The position numbers and the translations under genes are program-made. Shown piece after piece: positions 1 to 8,171 of a DNA stretch of 13,006 nt (positions are counted from its first letter, which is position 1; each line of letters starts with the position of its first letter). The notes under the pieces are model-generated. The model did not search any database. It had not been told where the DNA came from and saw only the letters and a list, made by a program, of their open reading frames with translations. Location of the stretch: the NCBI GenBank assembly GCA_011523195.1, contig WTHH01000302.1, positions 1 through 13,006 on the forward strand. Direction: 5' to 3'. The stretch comes from Verrucomicrobiales bacterium (lineage in GTDB: Bacteria; Verrucomicrobiota; Verrucomicrobiia; Limisphaerales; UBA1096).

Positions 1-150
1 CTCGTACAGTCTTGCGTCGATGTAGATGTTCTCGAGTTTCTTAACCGTCAACGGATAGGTGAGTTGGACGTCGGCCTCGAGTGGGCCGGCCAGCGGCTTG
101 GCCAAGCCGGCGAGCAGCAGCAAGGCCAAAAGTAGTGTCTTGGTTTTCAT
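1..150 (-). CDS. N-terminus of a secreted protein of unknown function (truncated by window edge)
   Basis: The reading frame starts with ATG at 150-148 and stays open to base 1, giving 50 residues of a longer protein whose C-terminus lies outside. Residues 1-22 look like a Sec signal peptide: MKTKT, then a run of Leu and Ala (residues 6-17), then a likely cleavage near Ala21-Gly22. The mature part begins PLEADVQLTYPLTVKKLENI and is too short to assign to a family. GAG lies about 7 bases before the ATG, a weak ribosome site. One exact copy of the window-wide palindrome (96-107) falls inside the signal peptide and encodes Leu-Ala-Lys there, an unusual place for a charged residue. The gene is divergent from the DUF1549/DUF1553 gene. 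The call rests on the clean signal-peptide pattern and the uninterrupted frame. Confidence 0.62.
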   Translation of the reverse strand, partial: MKTKTLLLALLLLAGLAKPLAGPLEADVQLTYPLTVKKLENIYIDARLYE

Positions 151-280
151 CGGTCTCAAAATCAAACAGCTACGAGAAGACTCTGCCCAACCTCAAAAGG
201 GAAACTTTTTGTTCGGCGCTTAGCCAAGCGCTTGGTTTCGGGGTTGCGCAGAAGCGGCCGGTTCGGTTGAATCGGGCGTC
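151..280. other. Divergent intergenic region with imperfect palindrome pair
   Basis: These 130 bp separate two divergent genes and must hold both promoters, but I see no convincing -35/-10 pair on either strand. At 218-241 lie two degenerate head-to-tail units of the window-wide repeat, GCTTAGCCAAGC followed by GCTTGGTTTCGG. Their junction forms a perfect 12-bp palindrome, CCAAGCGCTTGG, at 224-235. The frame of the downstream plus-strand gene is open back to 224, so part of this region could be coding if a non-standard start were used. Confidence 0.4.
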
Positions 281-2584
281 TTGACTGATCGATGCAAAAC
301 CGTTCGAGCTACCGCTTGGCTAGGCTCCCTTTTCGGGGCGTTCATCGCCGTCACCGCCAACGAACCGACGCCGGAACAGGTGGAGTTCTTTGAAAACAAA
401 ATCCGTCCCGTGCTGGCGCAGCATTGCTATAAGTGCCACAGCACACAGTCCAAAAAACTGAAGGCGAAACTGTACCTCGACAACCGCGAGCGGGCGCTTC
501 AGGGCGGCGAATCCGGATCATCGATCATTCCCTGGAAGGCCGATTCGAGCCTGCTTTACCGCGCGGTTCTTTACAAGGAGGAGTCCCTCGAGATGCCACC
601 GACACGCAAGCTGCCGGACGCCGTAATCGCTGATTTCAAGCGGTGGATCGACATGGGGGCGCCTTGGCCAAAGTCTAACGAACCGCAGGTCGCCGAGAAA
701 CAGGGTATCGATTTTGAAAAATACCGTAAGGAGCACTGGTCACTCAAGCCGATCCAAAACCCAGCACCGCCGGAGCTTACCAACGGAACCTGGCCACGGA
801 ACCCGATCGACCAATTTGTCCTCGCACGACTGGAGGATGCTGGGATGAAGCCGTCACCGGAGGCGGATCAGCGGGCGTTGATTCGGCGCGCCTATTTTGA
901 CCTTATCGGCCTGCCGCCGACACCCGAGGAGGTGGCTGCGTTCGTTGCAGATGACACGAGTTGGGATCAGGTCATCGAGGAGCTGCTCGCCTCGCCGCAG
1001 TACGGCGAGCGCTGGGCTCGACACTGGATGGACGTCGCCCGGTACAGCGACGGTCTCGGCGGATTCCTCGACAACCGCGCCTTGCCCAACGCATGGCAGT
1101 ACCGTGACTTCGTCGTGAAAGCCTTCAACGACGACGTGCCATTCGACCAGTTTGTGCGCTGGCAGATCGCCGGTGAACTGACCCCGAACGCCCCATTGTC
1201 GGCTCGCGCCGGTACTGGCTTCTTCGCCGTTGGCCCCACCTACAACGGCGATGGCGGTGACGCCGAGGCAACCGCAGCAGCCCGTGCGGAGACGCTGAGC
1301 GACCGGGTGGACACGTTCTCGCGAGCGTTCCTCGGGTTGACCGTGGCCTGTGCGCGCTGCCACGATCACAAATTCGATCCGGTCTCGATCAAGGACTACT
1401 ACGCGATCGCCGGTGTCTTCAACAACACCAGCATCGCTGACAAGCCGCTGGTCACGGACGAGGTCGTCACGGCCTACAACGAACACCAAAACAAAATCAA
1501 AAATTTCGACAACCAGATCAAACAACTGAACGACAAGGTCAAAAAGGAAAAACGCGAAATCACGGACGAAGAAAAGAAGCAGCGCGACGACTGGACACAC
1601 GAACGGGATGCGCTCCACAAGAGTGCCCCACCCAAGTACGCCACGGCGCACGGCCTCCGCGAGAACGGCAGCAACAACATGCACGTGGCCATCCGGGGTG
1701 ACCTCCGAAAAAAAGGCGAGGAGGTACCTCGGCGATTCCTCGAGGTGATCTCCCGTGACAAGTCGTTCAGCAAGGAGAGTGGGCTGCTGCAACTGGCCGA
1801 GTCGGTCGTGTCGCGGGACAACCCGCTCACCTCGCGCGTGCTCGTCAACCGCATCTGGCAATGGCACTTCGGTCGGGCCATCGTCCGCACCCCAAGCAAT
1901 TTCGGCGTGATCGGTGAAAAGCCAACGCACCCACTGTTGCTCGATTGGCTGGCCACAAACTTCATGGACAACGGTTGGTCGATCAAGAATCTGCACCGGT
2001 TGATCATGAAATCCGCCACGTACCGGATGGGCAGCCGTCACATCGCCGCCAACTTCGACCGCGACGGAGACAACCGGTTGATCTGGCGGATGAACCCCCG
2101 CCGGGTGGAGGTCGAGTCGTGGCGCGACAGCCTGCTGGCGGCCACGGGCGAACTGGATCTAAAACTCGGCGGCGCCCCAACGAGCGAGATTTTGAACAGC
2201 CCGCGCCGCAGTGTTTACGCGACCATCAGCCGCAACGGCGACCGTATCAGCTCCGATCCGTTTTTTCGGTTGTTCGATTTCCCTGCGCCACGCAGCACGT
2301 CGGCTAAACGCACCACCAGCACCGTGCCGCAGCAGTACCTGTTCATCATGAACAGCCCGTTTTTTCAAAAGCGCGCAGGTGCCTTGGCCAAGCGCTTGGC
2401 CATAGAGGGCGAGACCAACGAAGCCCGAATCGATCGTGCCTACCAGCTGCTGTTCAACCGGCCCCCATCCAATGACGAGCGGGACACCGGCCTGGCCTTC
2501 CTCACCCAGGCCAACACCAAGGCTGGCTGGAACCAATACGCCCAAGCCCTCCTGGGCTCCGAGGAATTCCGCTACATCGAGTAG
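281..2584 (+). CDS. Secreted PSCyt1-DUF1549-DUF1553 cytochrome-like protein
   Basis: The protein has 767 residues. After a signal-like N-terminus (hydrophobic about 12-26, cleavage near VTA-NEP), residues 35-128 match the Planctomycete cytochrome C domain PSCyt1: FFENKIRPVL, heme-type CYKCH at 49-53, MPP at 105-107, and WIDMGAPWP. DUF1549 spans about 173-385 (NPIDQFVLARLE, RRAYFDLIGLPPTPEEV, and a second CXXCH, CARCHDHKFDPV, from 357). A lysine- and glutamate-rich, probably coiled-coil linker follows at 400-450. DUF1553 spans about 497-757 (SRVLVNRIWQWHFGRAIV, PRRVEVESWRDSLLA, MNSPFF). The family is abundant in Planctomycetota and Verrucomicrobiota; it is extracytoplasmic and its reaction is unknown. 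The start taken here is TTG at 281, the only usual start codon before the signal segment; the frame is open back to 224, so the start is uncertain. No DUF1501 partner gene follows, although one is common for this family. Confidence 0.9.
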   Translation: MTDRCKTVRATAWLGSLFGAFIAVTANEPTPEQVEFFENKIRPVLAQHCYKCHSTQSKKLKAKLYLDNRERALQGGESGSSIIPWKADSSLLYRAVLYKEESLEMPPTRKLPDAVIADFKRWIDMGAPWPKSNEPQVAEKQGIDFEKYRKEHWSLKPIQNPAPPELTNGTWPRNPIDQFVLARLEDAGMKPSPEADQRALIRRAYFDLIGLPPTPEEVAAFVADDTSWDQVIEELLASPQYGERWARHWMDVARYSDGLGGFLDNRALPNAWQYRDFVVKAFNDDVPFDQFVRWQIAGELTPNAPLSARAGTGFFAVGPTYNGDGGDAEATAAARAETLSDRVDTFSRAFLGLTVACARCHDHKFDPVSIKDYYAIAGVFNNTSIADKPLVTDEVVTAYNEHQNKIKNFDNQIKQLNDKVKKEKREITDEEKKQRDDWTHERDALHKSAPPKYATAHGLRENGSNNMHVAIRGDLRKKGEEVPRRFLEVISRDKSFSKESGLLQLAESVVSRDNPLTSRVLVNRIWQWHFGRAIVRTPSNFGVIGEKPTHPLLLDWLATNFMDNGWSIKNLHRLIMKSATYRMGSRHIAANFDRDGDNRLIWRMNPRRVEVESWRDSLLAATGELDLKLGGAPTSEILNSPRRSVYATISRNGDRISSDPFFRLFDFPAPRSTSAKRTTSTVPQQYLFIMNSPFFQKRAGALAKRLAIEGETNEARIDRAYQLLFNRPPSNDERDTGLAFLTQANTKAGWNQYAQALLGSEEFRYIE
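2382..2405. repeat. Tandem palindrome unit inside DUF1553 gene
   Basis: One near-perfect copy of the repeat (CCTTGGCCAAGC, 2382-2393) is followed without a gap by a second, 3'-degenerate copy (GCTTGGCCATAG, 2394-2405). Together they encode the peptide ALAKRLAIE near the C-terminus of the DUF1553 domain. Confidence 0.8.
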
Positions 2585-2585
2585 A

Positions 2586-2619
2586 GACCCTCAACGGGTC
2601 GTTACCGCTTGGCCAAGCG
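2586..2619. terminator. Convergent junction with two inverted repeats (possible weak terminator)
   Basis: Only 35 bp separate two convergent stop codons. The gap holds a 5-bp hairpin (GACCC 2586-2590, loop 2591-2595, GGGTC 2596-2600). It also holds an exact 14-bp copy of the window-wide palindrome (CGCTTGGCCAAGCG, 2606-2619) that directly abuts the TAA stop of the DUF1552 gene (2622-2620). Neither has a T-tract, so a classic intrinsic terminator is not supported. The palindrome has no loop of its own and could form a cruciform or bind a protein. Confidence 0.3.
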
Positions 2620-3930
2620 TTAGACTTCTCCCAAAGGCTTGGTGGCGTCGCCGAAGGTTTTGGGGTGGACGTCCATCTTATCCATCATGCTGAGGAAAAG
2701 GCGGCACATCTGGCGGTCGGACTTGCCAAGGTAATCCAGGTTTCGCCCGCACTTGATCCGGCCGCCGCCCCCGCCGAGCATCACCACCGGCAACTGAGTG
2801 GCGTCGTGGTGCCCGGTCAGCATGCTGGAACAGAGCATGAGCATCGAATTGTCGAGCGCGGTGCGCTCACCTTCCTGAATGCCGTCAAGCCGCTTGGCGA
2901 TGTAGGCCATTTGCTCGAGGAAAAACTGGTTCACTTTCAGCCAATCGGCGGTGTCGCTGTGTGAGAGCAGATGGTGGATCATATAGTCCACGCCGAGGTG
3001 CGGGAAGCGCAGTGTGCCGTGGTCGTTGTTGAGCTTGAGCGTGCAGATGCGCGTGGTGTCGGTCTGAAACGCCAGCACAAGCAGGTCACTCATGATGCGC
3101 ATATGCTCAACGATGTCCTGCGGATAGCCATCGTTCGGGCGCGGTATGTTTGGCTTGGCCAAAGTCGGCCGCCAGCCCTGCAACTCGCCGCGTTTGCCGG
3201 CGCTCTCGATTCGTTTCTCCACCTCACGGACGGAGTTGAGGTATTCGTCGAGTTTTTGCTGGTCGAGCCGGCTGATGTTGCGGCGCAAATCCTTCGCGTC
3301 CGACAACACAGCGTCTAGGACACTTCGGTCGCCGGCCTGCGCCTTGTCCTTGAACATCTGGTCAAACGCCAGCGCGGGGTAGACCTCGAGCGGCGTCGGC
3401 GTGGTCGGGCTACTCCACGAGATGTGTGAGCTGTACAGCATCGAGTAATCCTTGTGCACGGAGGGGTTCGCCTTTTCACAGCCAAGCACGAGGCTCGGCA
3501 GCTTGGTGCGATGGCCGATGTGTTGTGCGACAAATTGATCGACGCTGGTGCCGGACTGAATCCGCCCGCCGGAAGCCAACGGCGCGCCGGAGAGCAGGTT
3601 GCCGGTTTGCGAACTGTGGATGTTACCCTTGAGCGCCTCGGCGTTGTAGAGGCCGCGAATGAACACCATCCGATCCCGGAAATCGTTCAGCGGATGCAGC
3701 ACCTTTCCCAATTCCATGTCAGCGCCCTCGCCCTTGGCCCACCATTCGTGCCGGTGAAAACCGCAGCCGGCGAACAGGATCGCCATGCGGGTTGGCGCCT
3801 CGCTCGACTGCCTAGCCTCTCGGCGGGCATCGCCCCAGACGCGGAGCGATTCCATCCACGGCAGGGCCATCGTCACGCCAAGGCCGCGCAGCATAGTGCG
3901 CCGGGAAAATTGGTGCTGTTCGTTTTTCAT
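2620..3930 (-). CDS. Tat-exported DUF1552 protein
   Basis: The protein has 436 residues from ATG at 3930. The N-terminus MKNEQHQFSRRTMLRGLG followed by a hydrophobic stretch is a good twin-arginine signal (RR at 10-11), which decides this start. A TTG at 3978 would add 16 residues and overlap the upstream stop, and is less likely. The body matches DUF1552 (Pfam nickname HXXSHH): AILFAGCGFHRHEWW near 50-64, FRDRMVFIRGL near 84-93, SSQTGNLLSGA near 106-116, DTTRICTLKLNNDHGT near 291-306, LTGHHDATQLP near 371-381. The eponymous motif reads HLLSHS at 320-325, so its last His is Ser. The gene begins 44 bp after the DUF1592-family gene on the same strand, the usual pairing of these families, so the two are probably co-transcribed. 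The catalytic role is unknown; Tat export implies folding, perhaps metal loading, before export. Confidence 0.92.
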   Translation of the reverse strand: MKNEQHQFSRRTMLRGLGVTMALPWMESLRVWGDARREARQSSEAPTRMAILFAGCGFHRHEWWAKGEGADMELGKVLHPLNDFRDRMVFIRGLYNAEALKGNIHSSQTGNLLSGAPLASGGRIQSGTSVDQFVAQHIGHRTKLPSLVLGCEKANPSVHKDYSMLYSSHISWSSPTTPTPLEVYPALAFDQMFKDKAQAGDRSVLDAVLSDAKDLRRNISRLDQQKLDEYLNSVREVEKRIESAGKRGELQGWRPTLAKPNIPRPNDGYPQDIVEHMRIMSDLLVLAFQTDTTRICTLKLNNDHGTLRFPHLGVDYMIHHLLSHSDTADWLKVNQFFLEQMAYIAKRLDGIQEGERTALDNSMLMLCSSMLTGHHDATQLPVVMLGGGGGRIKCGRNLDYLGKSDRQMCRLFLSMMDKMDVHPKTFGDATKPLGEV

Positions 3931-3974
3931 TCCATTTCGTCTTTTGGTTGATGCTGAATCGTCAGCGGCACGAG

Positions 3975-6900
3975 TCAATCTTGATTTTTAGCCAAGCGCC
4001 CCCGGATTTTCCGGAATTGCGGGCTGAGCACGATCGTCTCGACCGCGGCGCTGAAACGGTAATCGTTCGCCTTGAGCTGCCTCTGCATTTCCTCGATCAA
4101 AAGCAGATCCGAGAGAACCACCTCGCGGCCCAGCGCGTAGCCAAGCAGCTTGCGGCAAAACTGCTCGAGCACGTCGTCCATGCGCTCGGTGGCGAGGTGT
4201 TCTCGCAGGCCGATCAAGCCCTCGATGCGCGTGCCGTCCGCGAGCTGTGTCCGCGTGTCGACAGCGTCGGGGCGCTGTCGGCCGATCGGGTCGAACTGTT
4301 CCAGCGCGAAGCCGTAAGGGTCGATACGCTCGTGGCACTTGGCGCACTCCGGCACGGAACTGTGTTTCTCGATGAGCTGCCGCGCGGTCAAGCCGCTGGG
4401 CACGCTCTCCGGCAACTGCGGCACATCCGCCGGCGGCCGGGGCAGCGTCTCGCCAAGCAGCGTCTCGTAAACCCAGTTGCCGCGCAGGATCGGGCTGGTG
4501 CGCGAGGCACCGGAATTGATCGCCAACACCGTGGACAGGCCCAGCACGCCGCCGCGCCCCTTGGCCTGCATGCCTGACACGCGCTGCCAAACCTTGCCGG
4601 ACACACCGTCGATGCCGTAGAGCTTGGCCAAGCGTTCGTTCAAAAACGTGTGGTCGGCTGTCAGCAGGTCGAGCACCGAGCCGTCGTTGCGAAACAGGTC
4701 CTCGAAAAACCGGACCGACTCCTCGTACATGTCGCCGCGCAACGTGGCGAACTCGGGGAAGCGCTGCTCGTTTTTGTCGTCGTTTTGGTCGAACCCACGG
4801 ATGTGCAGCCATTGGCAGGCGAACTGTTCAGCCATACGCCGAGTGCGCGGGTCGTGGAGCATGCGCCGCGCTTGGCCAAGCAGCACGTCGTCGTTCGTCA
4901 ACTCACCGCTTGCCGCCGCTTGGCCAAGCGCGGCGTCCGGCACCGAGGCCCACAGGAAATAACTCAGCCGCGTGGCCAGTTCCGTGGCACTCACTGCCAC
5001 CGGCTTGGCCCCGTCGCCGGCCTGCTCGCGCCGGTACAAAAATGCGGGCGAAGTCAGCAGACGCGCAAGGGTCAATTGGACCGCCTTCTCGTGATCGATC
5101 TCGCGCTCGCGCAGCGCCCCGTAAAGCTCGCGCAATCCCTCCTGCTCGTCCGCCGTCAGTGCCCGACGCCAGGCGCGACCGGCCAAGGCGATCACCGCTT
5201 CCAGTTGCTTCGGCTCATCCTCCAGCAAACGCGCGCGAAACGCCGCCACCTCGTCCAGCAGAATTGGTTTGTACGGCTTCCACGCGATAACGAGGTCGGG
5301 CCGGTCCTGCGTCGAGAACTCGACGAGCTGCTCGTAGGCGACCTCCTTTTTGAACGGCTCCCGCGTGATGTAGATCAGCTCATCCCAGAGTCGGTCCAGC
5401 TCGGCCTTTTCTTTTTCGTTGAGCATGAGCCGCTGCATCGGTTCGTCCTCGCGGAAATACAACGCCAGCGTCACGACCTCGTCGACTGGCACGATCTGTG
5501 GGTAACAAATCGACGCCGGAAACAGGTCGCGGAAATCGTCGAGGCCGGCATTGATGCGTTTGTCCGTGTCACCACCCGTCGCGGTGATGATGGGGTGGCT
5601 TGGCGACAGCATAAACGGCGTGGGCCGGGTCAGTCCCGCAGTCAGTTGAACGCTGCCGGCGCTGCCGTGTTCCGGCTCGAGGTCGCCCGAGACGACGAGC
5701 GACCGGCCCTCGGCCAACGCCGCCGGAATGCGCAACTCGACCACCTCCGGCGCTTTCATGATCAAGTCGGCCGAGACCACCGTGTGCCCGAGCGGGTGCC
5801 GGCCAAACCGCTGGTCCGGCCGGATCGATTTCAGCAGGTTGTCGTACCGGCCGGGAGTCGCGATCTTTTGCAACTGCGTCAGTAGCGTGGCGTCCGGTGT
5901 GCCCGAGGCGGGCTTGGTTTTGCCGGTGGCAAGCGACCGGATGCGACCGGCCAACGCCGCGCGCCGGATGGCGTCCGGCTCGTCGCGCCACTGCGCGAGT
6001 AGCGACCCCTCCGGCACACTCATCGCGTTGCCGGACATCTTGGCCACATCGGTGACCTTGCCGCTATAAAAATGCCAGACCGCATCGTTGCCGTGCCGAT
6101 CCTTCAACGGGTTGCCATCGAGGATGTTGCCGGAAATGTCCTTCGAAATATCCCACTCCCGCTTGGCGCCGCCGGTCTCCCTGAGGGTCATGTCGGCGTG
6201 AGTCAGGTCACAAGCGTGGCTGCCATCTTTTGGCCCAACCACTAAACGCACCACGTCGCCGCGATGCACCTGCAGCGTCACCGGCTTCAATTCGCCGCCA
6301 CCGCCCGTGCCGTACACGCCGTGGCCAAGGTTGCCGACCTTACGGCTGGTGTGATTTTGCACCCACCACTCGCCGCCGTTGCCGCATTCGGGATGGGCGT
6401 CGGCGACCTTGGCCGAGACAGCGATCTCGCCGTCGATCGGGCTTTGCCAACCCACGGCCACGAACAGCGAGGGCGAAGGATGCACCTCGACACCGCGCGC
6501 CCGCGCCTGGCCGGGGATGCGGTATTCGGCGTCCGATGAATTCGCCACAACGCTCGGGGTCTCAGGCAGTCCCCAGCCATTGACGTAATCCGAGCCACCA
6601 ACACGTTCCATTTTTTTCGTAAACAACCCGTAGATCTCGACCGGTTGCGCTGGGCCAAGCGCGAGGTAATCCAGCCAGGCAGCCAGCACATCCGGCTCGA
6701 GGCCATGGCGCTTGGCCAAGCGGACAGCGTCAGGGCTACCCGGGGCGGCCTCGTCCACTGCGGCGAGATAACGATCCGTGAGCGCCAGGGAATCATCGTG
6801 CAGCTTGGCCAAACGCTTGGCCAAGCCGGGCACATCGCGCAACGCGAGATCCGGCTTGTTGCCGCCGGTCAACCGGGGATTTCGCCAGCGCACAAAGTCA

Positions 6901-8090
6901 CCGGCATCACCGTCGCCCGCGTTGGTGGCCCCGAGATAAACCACCACGTCTCCGCCGTCCTTCAGCGGGGTGAGCTTGATGTTGAAATCCTGCGTCGACT
7001 GGGTGATGCCCTGCGGATTCATCCACGCGGTCGGTCCGCCCTCGCGGCCAATGTGACCGATCGGGTCAAACCGCCACAGCGCCTGCTGCCACTGGTGGAT
7101 CGTCTCGACCAGCGGCTTGACCTCCGCAAGCCGGGCCTCGCGCCAAAGCGCCCGTATGCGGTTGAGCACCAACGAGCCTCCAGGGGCGGCGTCCTGATTG
7201 AGCATGTTCCAGAGCGCCTCAAAATACTTTGCGTTCAACCCGTGCTCGGCTGCAACTGCGGCCACACTTTTCTCCCCTTGGCCAAGCGCCCCACGCTCCG
7301 CGAGCGAGGCGGCAAAGTAGGCCTTGAGCGGGATGCTGCCGTTGCGACGGATGACATTGGCCTTGGCCGTGGCGGGGTCGTCCCACGTGTCGCCAAGCTG
7401 TCGGTTGACGTTCACGAACCGCGAATAAAACTGGTGGATACGCACCATGATCTCATCGGCCCGGTCACGCTCGGTCGTGTATTTGGAAAAACGGATGCCG
7501 TCCGGGAGCAGCACCAAGTGCCGGGCAACCTCCTTGCCGGCGTCGAGGAACTTATCGACCAGCGCGGGTGACATTCCCAGCGCATCGCCGGCGTTGGTGA
7601 ATCCTTCGCCCGCCGCACCGTCGACCGGAAACTCACGCGTGGGATTCAACGTCGGCACTCCGGTAAGATCTCGCACGGAGTAGTTGTACTCGTCGTTATT
7701 GAGGCGGCGCAGCACCACGCGGCCGGGGTCCCCGGCCAACGCCCGCGCCTCCTCGATGAGAAAACCGTTCACCCACTGCTGCAGGGTCGCGTGCTGCTCG
7801 TCGGTGGGCTGATCGGATTTTCGGGGAGGCATCTGGCGGCTCGAGAGCATCTCCTCCACCTTGACCCAGGTTTTCGTGTCGCGCCGGAGATCGTCGAGCG
7901 ACTTGAACAAATCGAGATCCACCTCCGCCTCGGCATCCTCCCCCTCGTGACAGTCGAAACAAAACTGATCCAGCAACGGCCGAATTTTTTCGGAATAATC
8001 CTCCGCTGAAACGGAAGGAACCAGCCAACTAAACGCAAGAGCCAACGCAACGACGAAACCGTGTTTCGGTGTAGATGGGTTACTGATCAT
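3975..8090 (-). CDS. Very long secreted DUF1587/DUF1595/DUF1592/DUF1588/DUF1585 cytochrome-like protein
   Basis: The protein has 1371 residues, starting with ATG at 8090. Residues 1-29 are a Sec signal peptide ending SVSA-ED. A PSCyt1-like domain follows (KIRPLLDQFCFDCHEGE, CXXCH at 44-48, MPP at 87-89), then DUF1587 (VVLRRLNNDEYNYSVRDLTG, 125-144). The C-terminal third carries DUF1595 (about 960-1020, RAWRRALTADEQ), DUF1592 (about 1035-1160, ELATRLSYFLWASVPD), DUF1588 (about 1178-1278, including CAKCHERIDPYGFALEQFDP with CXXCH at 1249-1253) and DUF1585 (about 1285-1360). From memory, relatives are usually 700-950 residues. Here about 770 residues separate DUF1587 from DUF1595. That stretch holds a helical part (about 285-345) and beta-rich parts (about 365-405 and 535-640) that look like carbohydrate-binding or jelly-roll folds; this is inference. 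Seven copies or near-copies of the window palindrome lie in the gene, encoding LAK or LGQ. No ribosome site is obvious. Confidence 0.92.
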   Translation of the reverse strand: MISNPSTPKHGFVVALALAFSWLVPSVSAEDYSEKIRPLLDQFCFDCHEGEDAEAEVDLDLFKSLDDLRRDTKTWVKVEEMLSSRQMPPRKSDQPTDEQHATLQQWVNGFLIEEARALAGDPGRVVLRRLNNDEYNYSVRDLTGVPTLNPTREFPVDGAAGEGFTNAGDALGMSPALVDKFLDAGKEVARHLVLLPDGIRFSKYTTERDRADEIMVRIHQFYSRFVNVNRQLGDTWDDPATAKANVIRRNGSIPLKAYFAASLAERGALGQGEKSVAAVAAEHGLNAKYFEALWNMLNQDAAPGGSLVLNRIRALWREARLAEVKPLVETIHQWQQALWRFDPIGHIGREGGPTAWMNPQGITQSTQDFNIKLTPLKDGGDVVVYLGATNAGDGDAGDFVRWRNPRLTGGNKPDLALRDVPGLAKRLAKLHDDSLALTDRYLAAVDEAAPGSPDAVRLAKRHGLEPDVLAAWLDYLALGPAQPVEIYGLFTKKMERVGGSDYVNGWGLPETPSVVANSSDAEYRIPGQARARGVEVHPSPSLFVAVGWQSPIDGEIAVSAKVADAHPECGNGGEWWVQNHTSRKVGNLGHGVYGTGGGGELKPVTLQVHRGDVVRLVVGPKDGSHACDLTHADMTLRETGGAKREWDISKDISGNILDGNPLKDRHGNDAVWHFYSGKVTDVAKMSGNAMSVPEGSLLAQWRDEPDAIRRAALAGRIRSLATGKTKPASGTPDATLLTQLQKIATPGRYDNLLKSIRPDQRFGRHPLGHTVVSADLIMKAPEVVELRIPAALAEGRSLVVSGDLEPEHGSAGSVQLTAGLTRPTPFMLSPSHPIITATGGDTDKRINAGLDDFRDLFPASICYPQIVPVDEVVTLALYFREDEPMQRLMLNEKEKAELDRLWDELIYITREPFKKEVAYEQLVEFSTQDRPDLVIAWKPYKPILLDEVAAFRARLLEDEPKQLEAVIALAGRAWRRALTADEQEGLRELYGALREREIDHEKAVQLTLARLLTSPAFLYRREQAGDGAKPVAVSATELATRLSYFLWASVPDAALGQAAASGELTNDDVLLGQARRMLHDPRTRRMAEQFACQWLHIRGFDQNDDKNEQRFPEFATLRGDMYEESVRFFEDLFRNDGSVLDLLTADHTFLNERLAKLYGIDGVSGKVWQRVSGMQAKGRGGVLGLSTVLAINSGASRTSPILRGNWVYETLLGETLPRPPADVPQLPESVPSGLTARQLIEKHSSVPECAKCHERIDPYGFALEQFDPIGRQRPDAVDTRTQLADGTRIEGLIGLREHLATERMDDVLEQFCRKLLGYALGREVVLSDLLLIEEMQRQLKANDYRFSAAVETIVLSPQFRKIRGRLAKNQD
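6803..6826. repeat. Tandem 12-bp palindrome units inside DUF1592-family gene
   Basis: GCTTGGCCAAAC (6803-6814) is immediately followed by the exact palindrome GCTTGGCCAAGC (6815-6826). On the coding (minus) strand they read as Leu-Ala-Lys-Arg-Leu-Ala-Lys (residues 423-429). A further exact copy lies 82 bp away at 6710-6721. Confidence 0.85.
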
Positions 8091-8117
8091 AACGCTGCAT
8101 TGCGGGTTGCAGGCGTG

Positions 8118-8146
8118 ATCCTTCCCTTTACGCTCCCGCGCGTCAA
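8118..8146 (-). promoter_or_regulatory. Possible sigma-70-like promoter upstream of the DUF1592-family gene
   Basis: On the minus strand TTGACG (8146-8141) is followed after 17 bases by AAGGAT (8123-8118), leaving about 27 bases to the ATG at 8090. The -35 is a 5/6 match to the E. coli consensus, while the -10 matches only three positions. A short inverted repeat, CTGCA/TGCAG (8095-8099 and 8108-8112), sits in the presumed leader. It lies in the 81-bp gap after the tlpA-like gene and would let the two large genes be expressed apart from folC. Confidence 0.25.
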
Positions 8147-8171
8147 GCCGGTGCTATGTACTTGGCTTTGT

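Noticed and set aside
81..284. Small plus-strand frame before the DUF1553 gene
   Set aside because: It overlaps the signal-peptide gene on the other strand and has composition typical of noise.
423..447. CYKCH as proof of a functional c-type heme protein
   Set aside because: CXXCH fits heme attachment and the PSCyt1 name, but heme binding in this family is inferred and not shown by sequence, so it is described only as cytochrome-like.
854..2041. 395-residue minus-strand reading frame antisense to the DUF1549/DUF1553 gene
   Set aside because: It lies wholly under a gene with clear domains, and its translation is low-complexity, rich in Val and Arg, with no motif. High GC makes long antisense frames common here.
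4650..5885. 411-residue plus-strand frame opposite the DUF1592-family gene, with similar ones at 3948-4577 and 6645-7571
   Set aside because: They mirror the coding frame of the real gene and show no domain, signal peptide or ribosome site.
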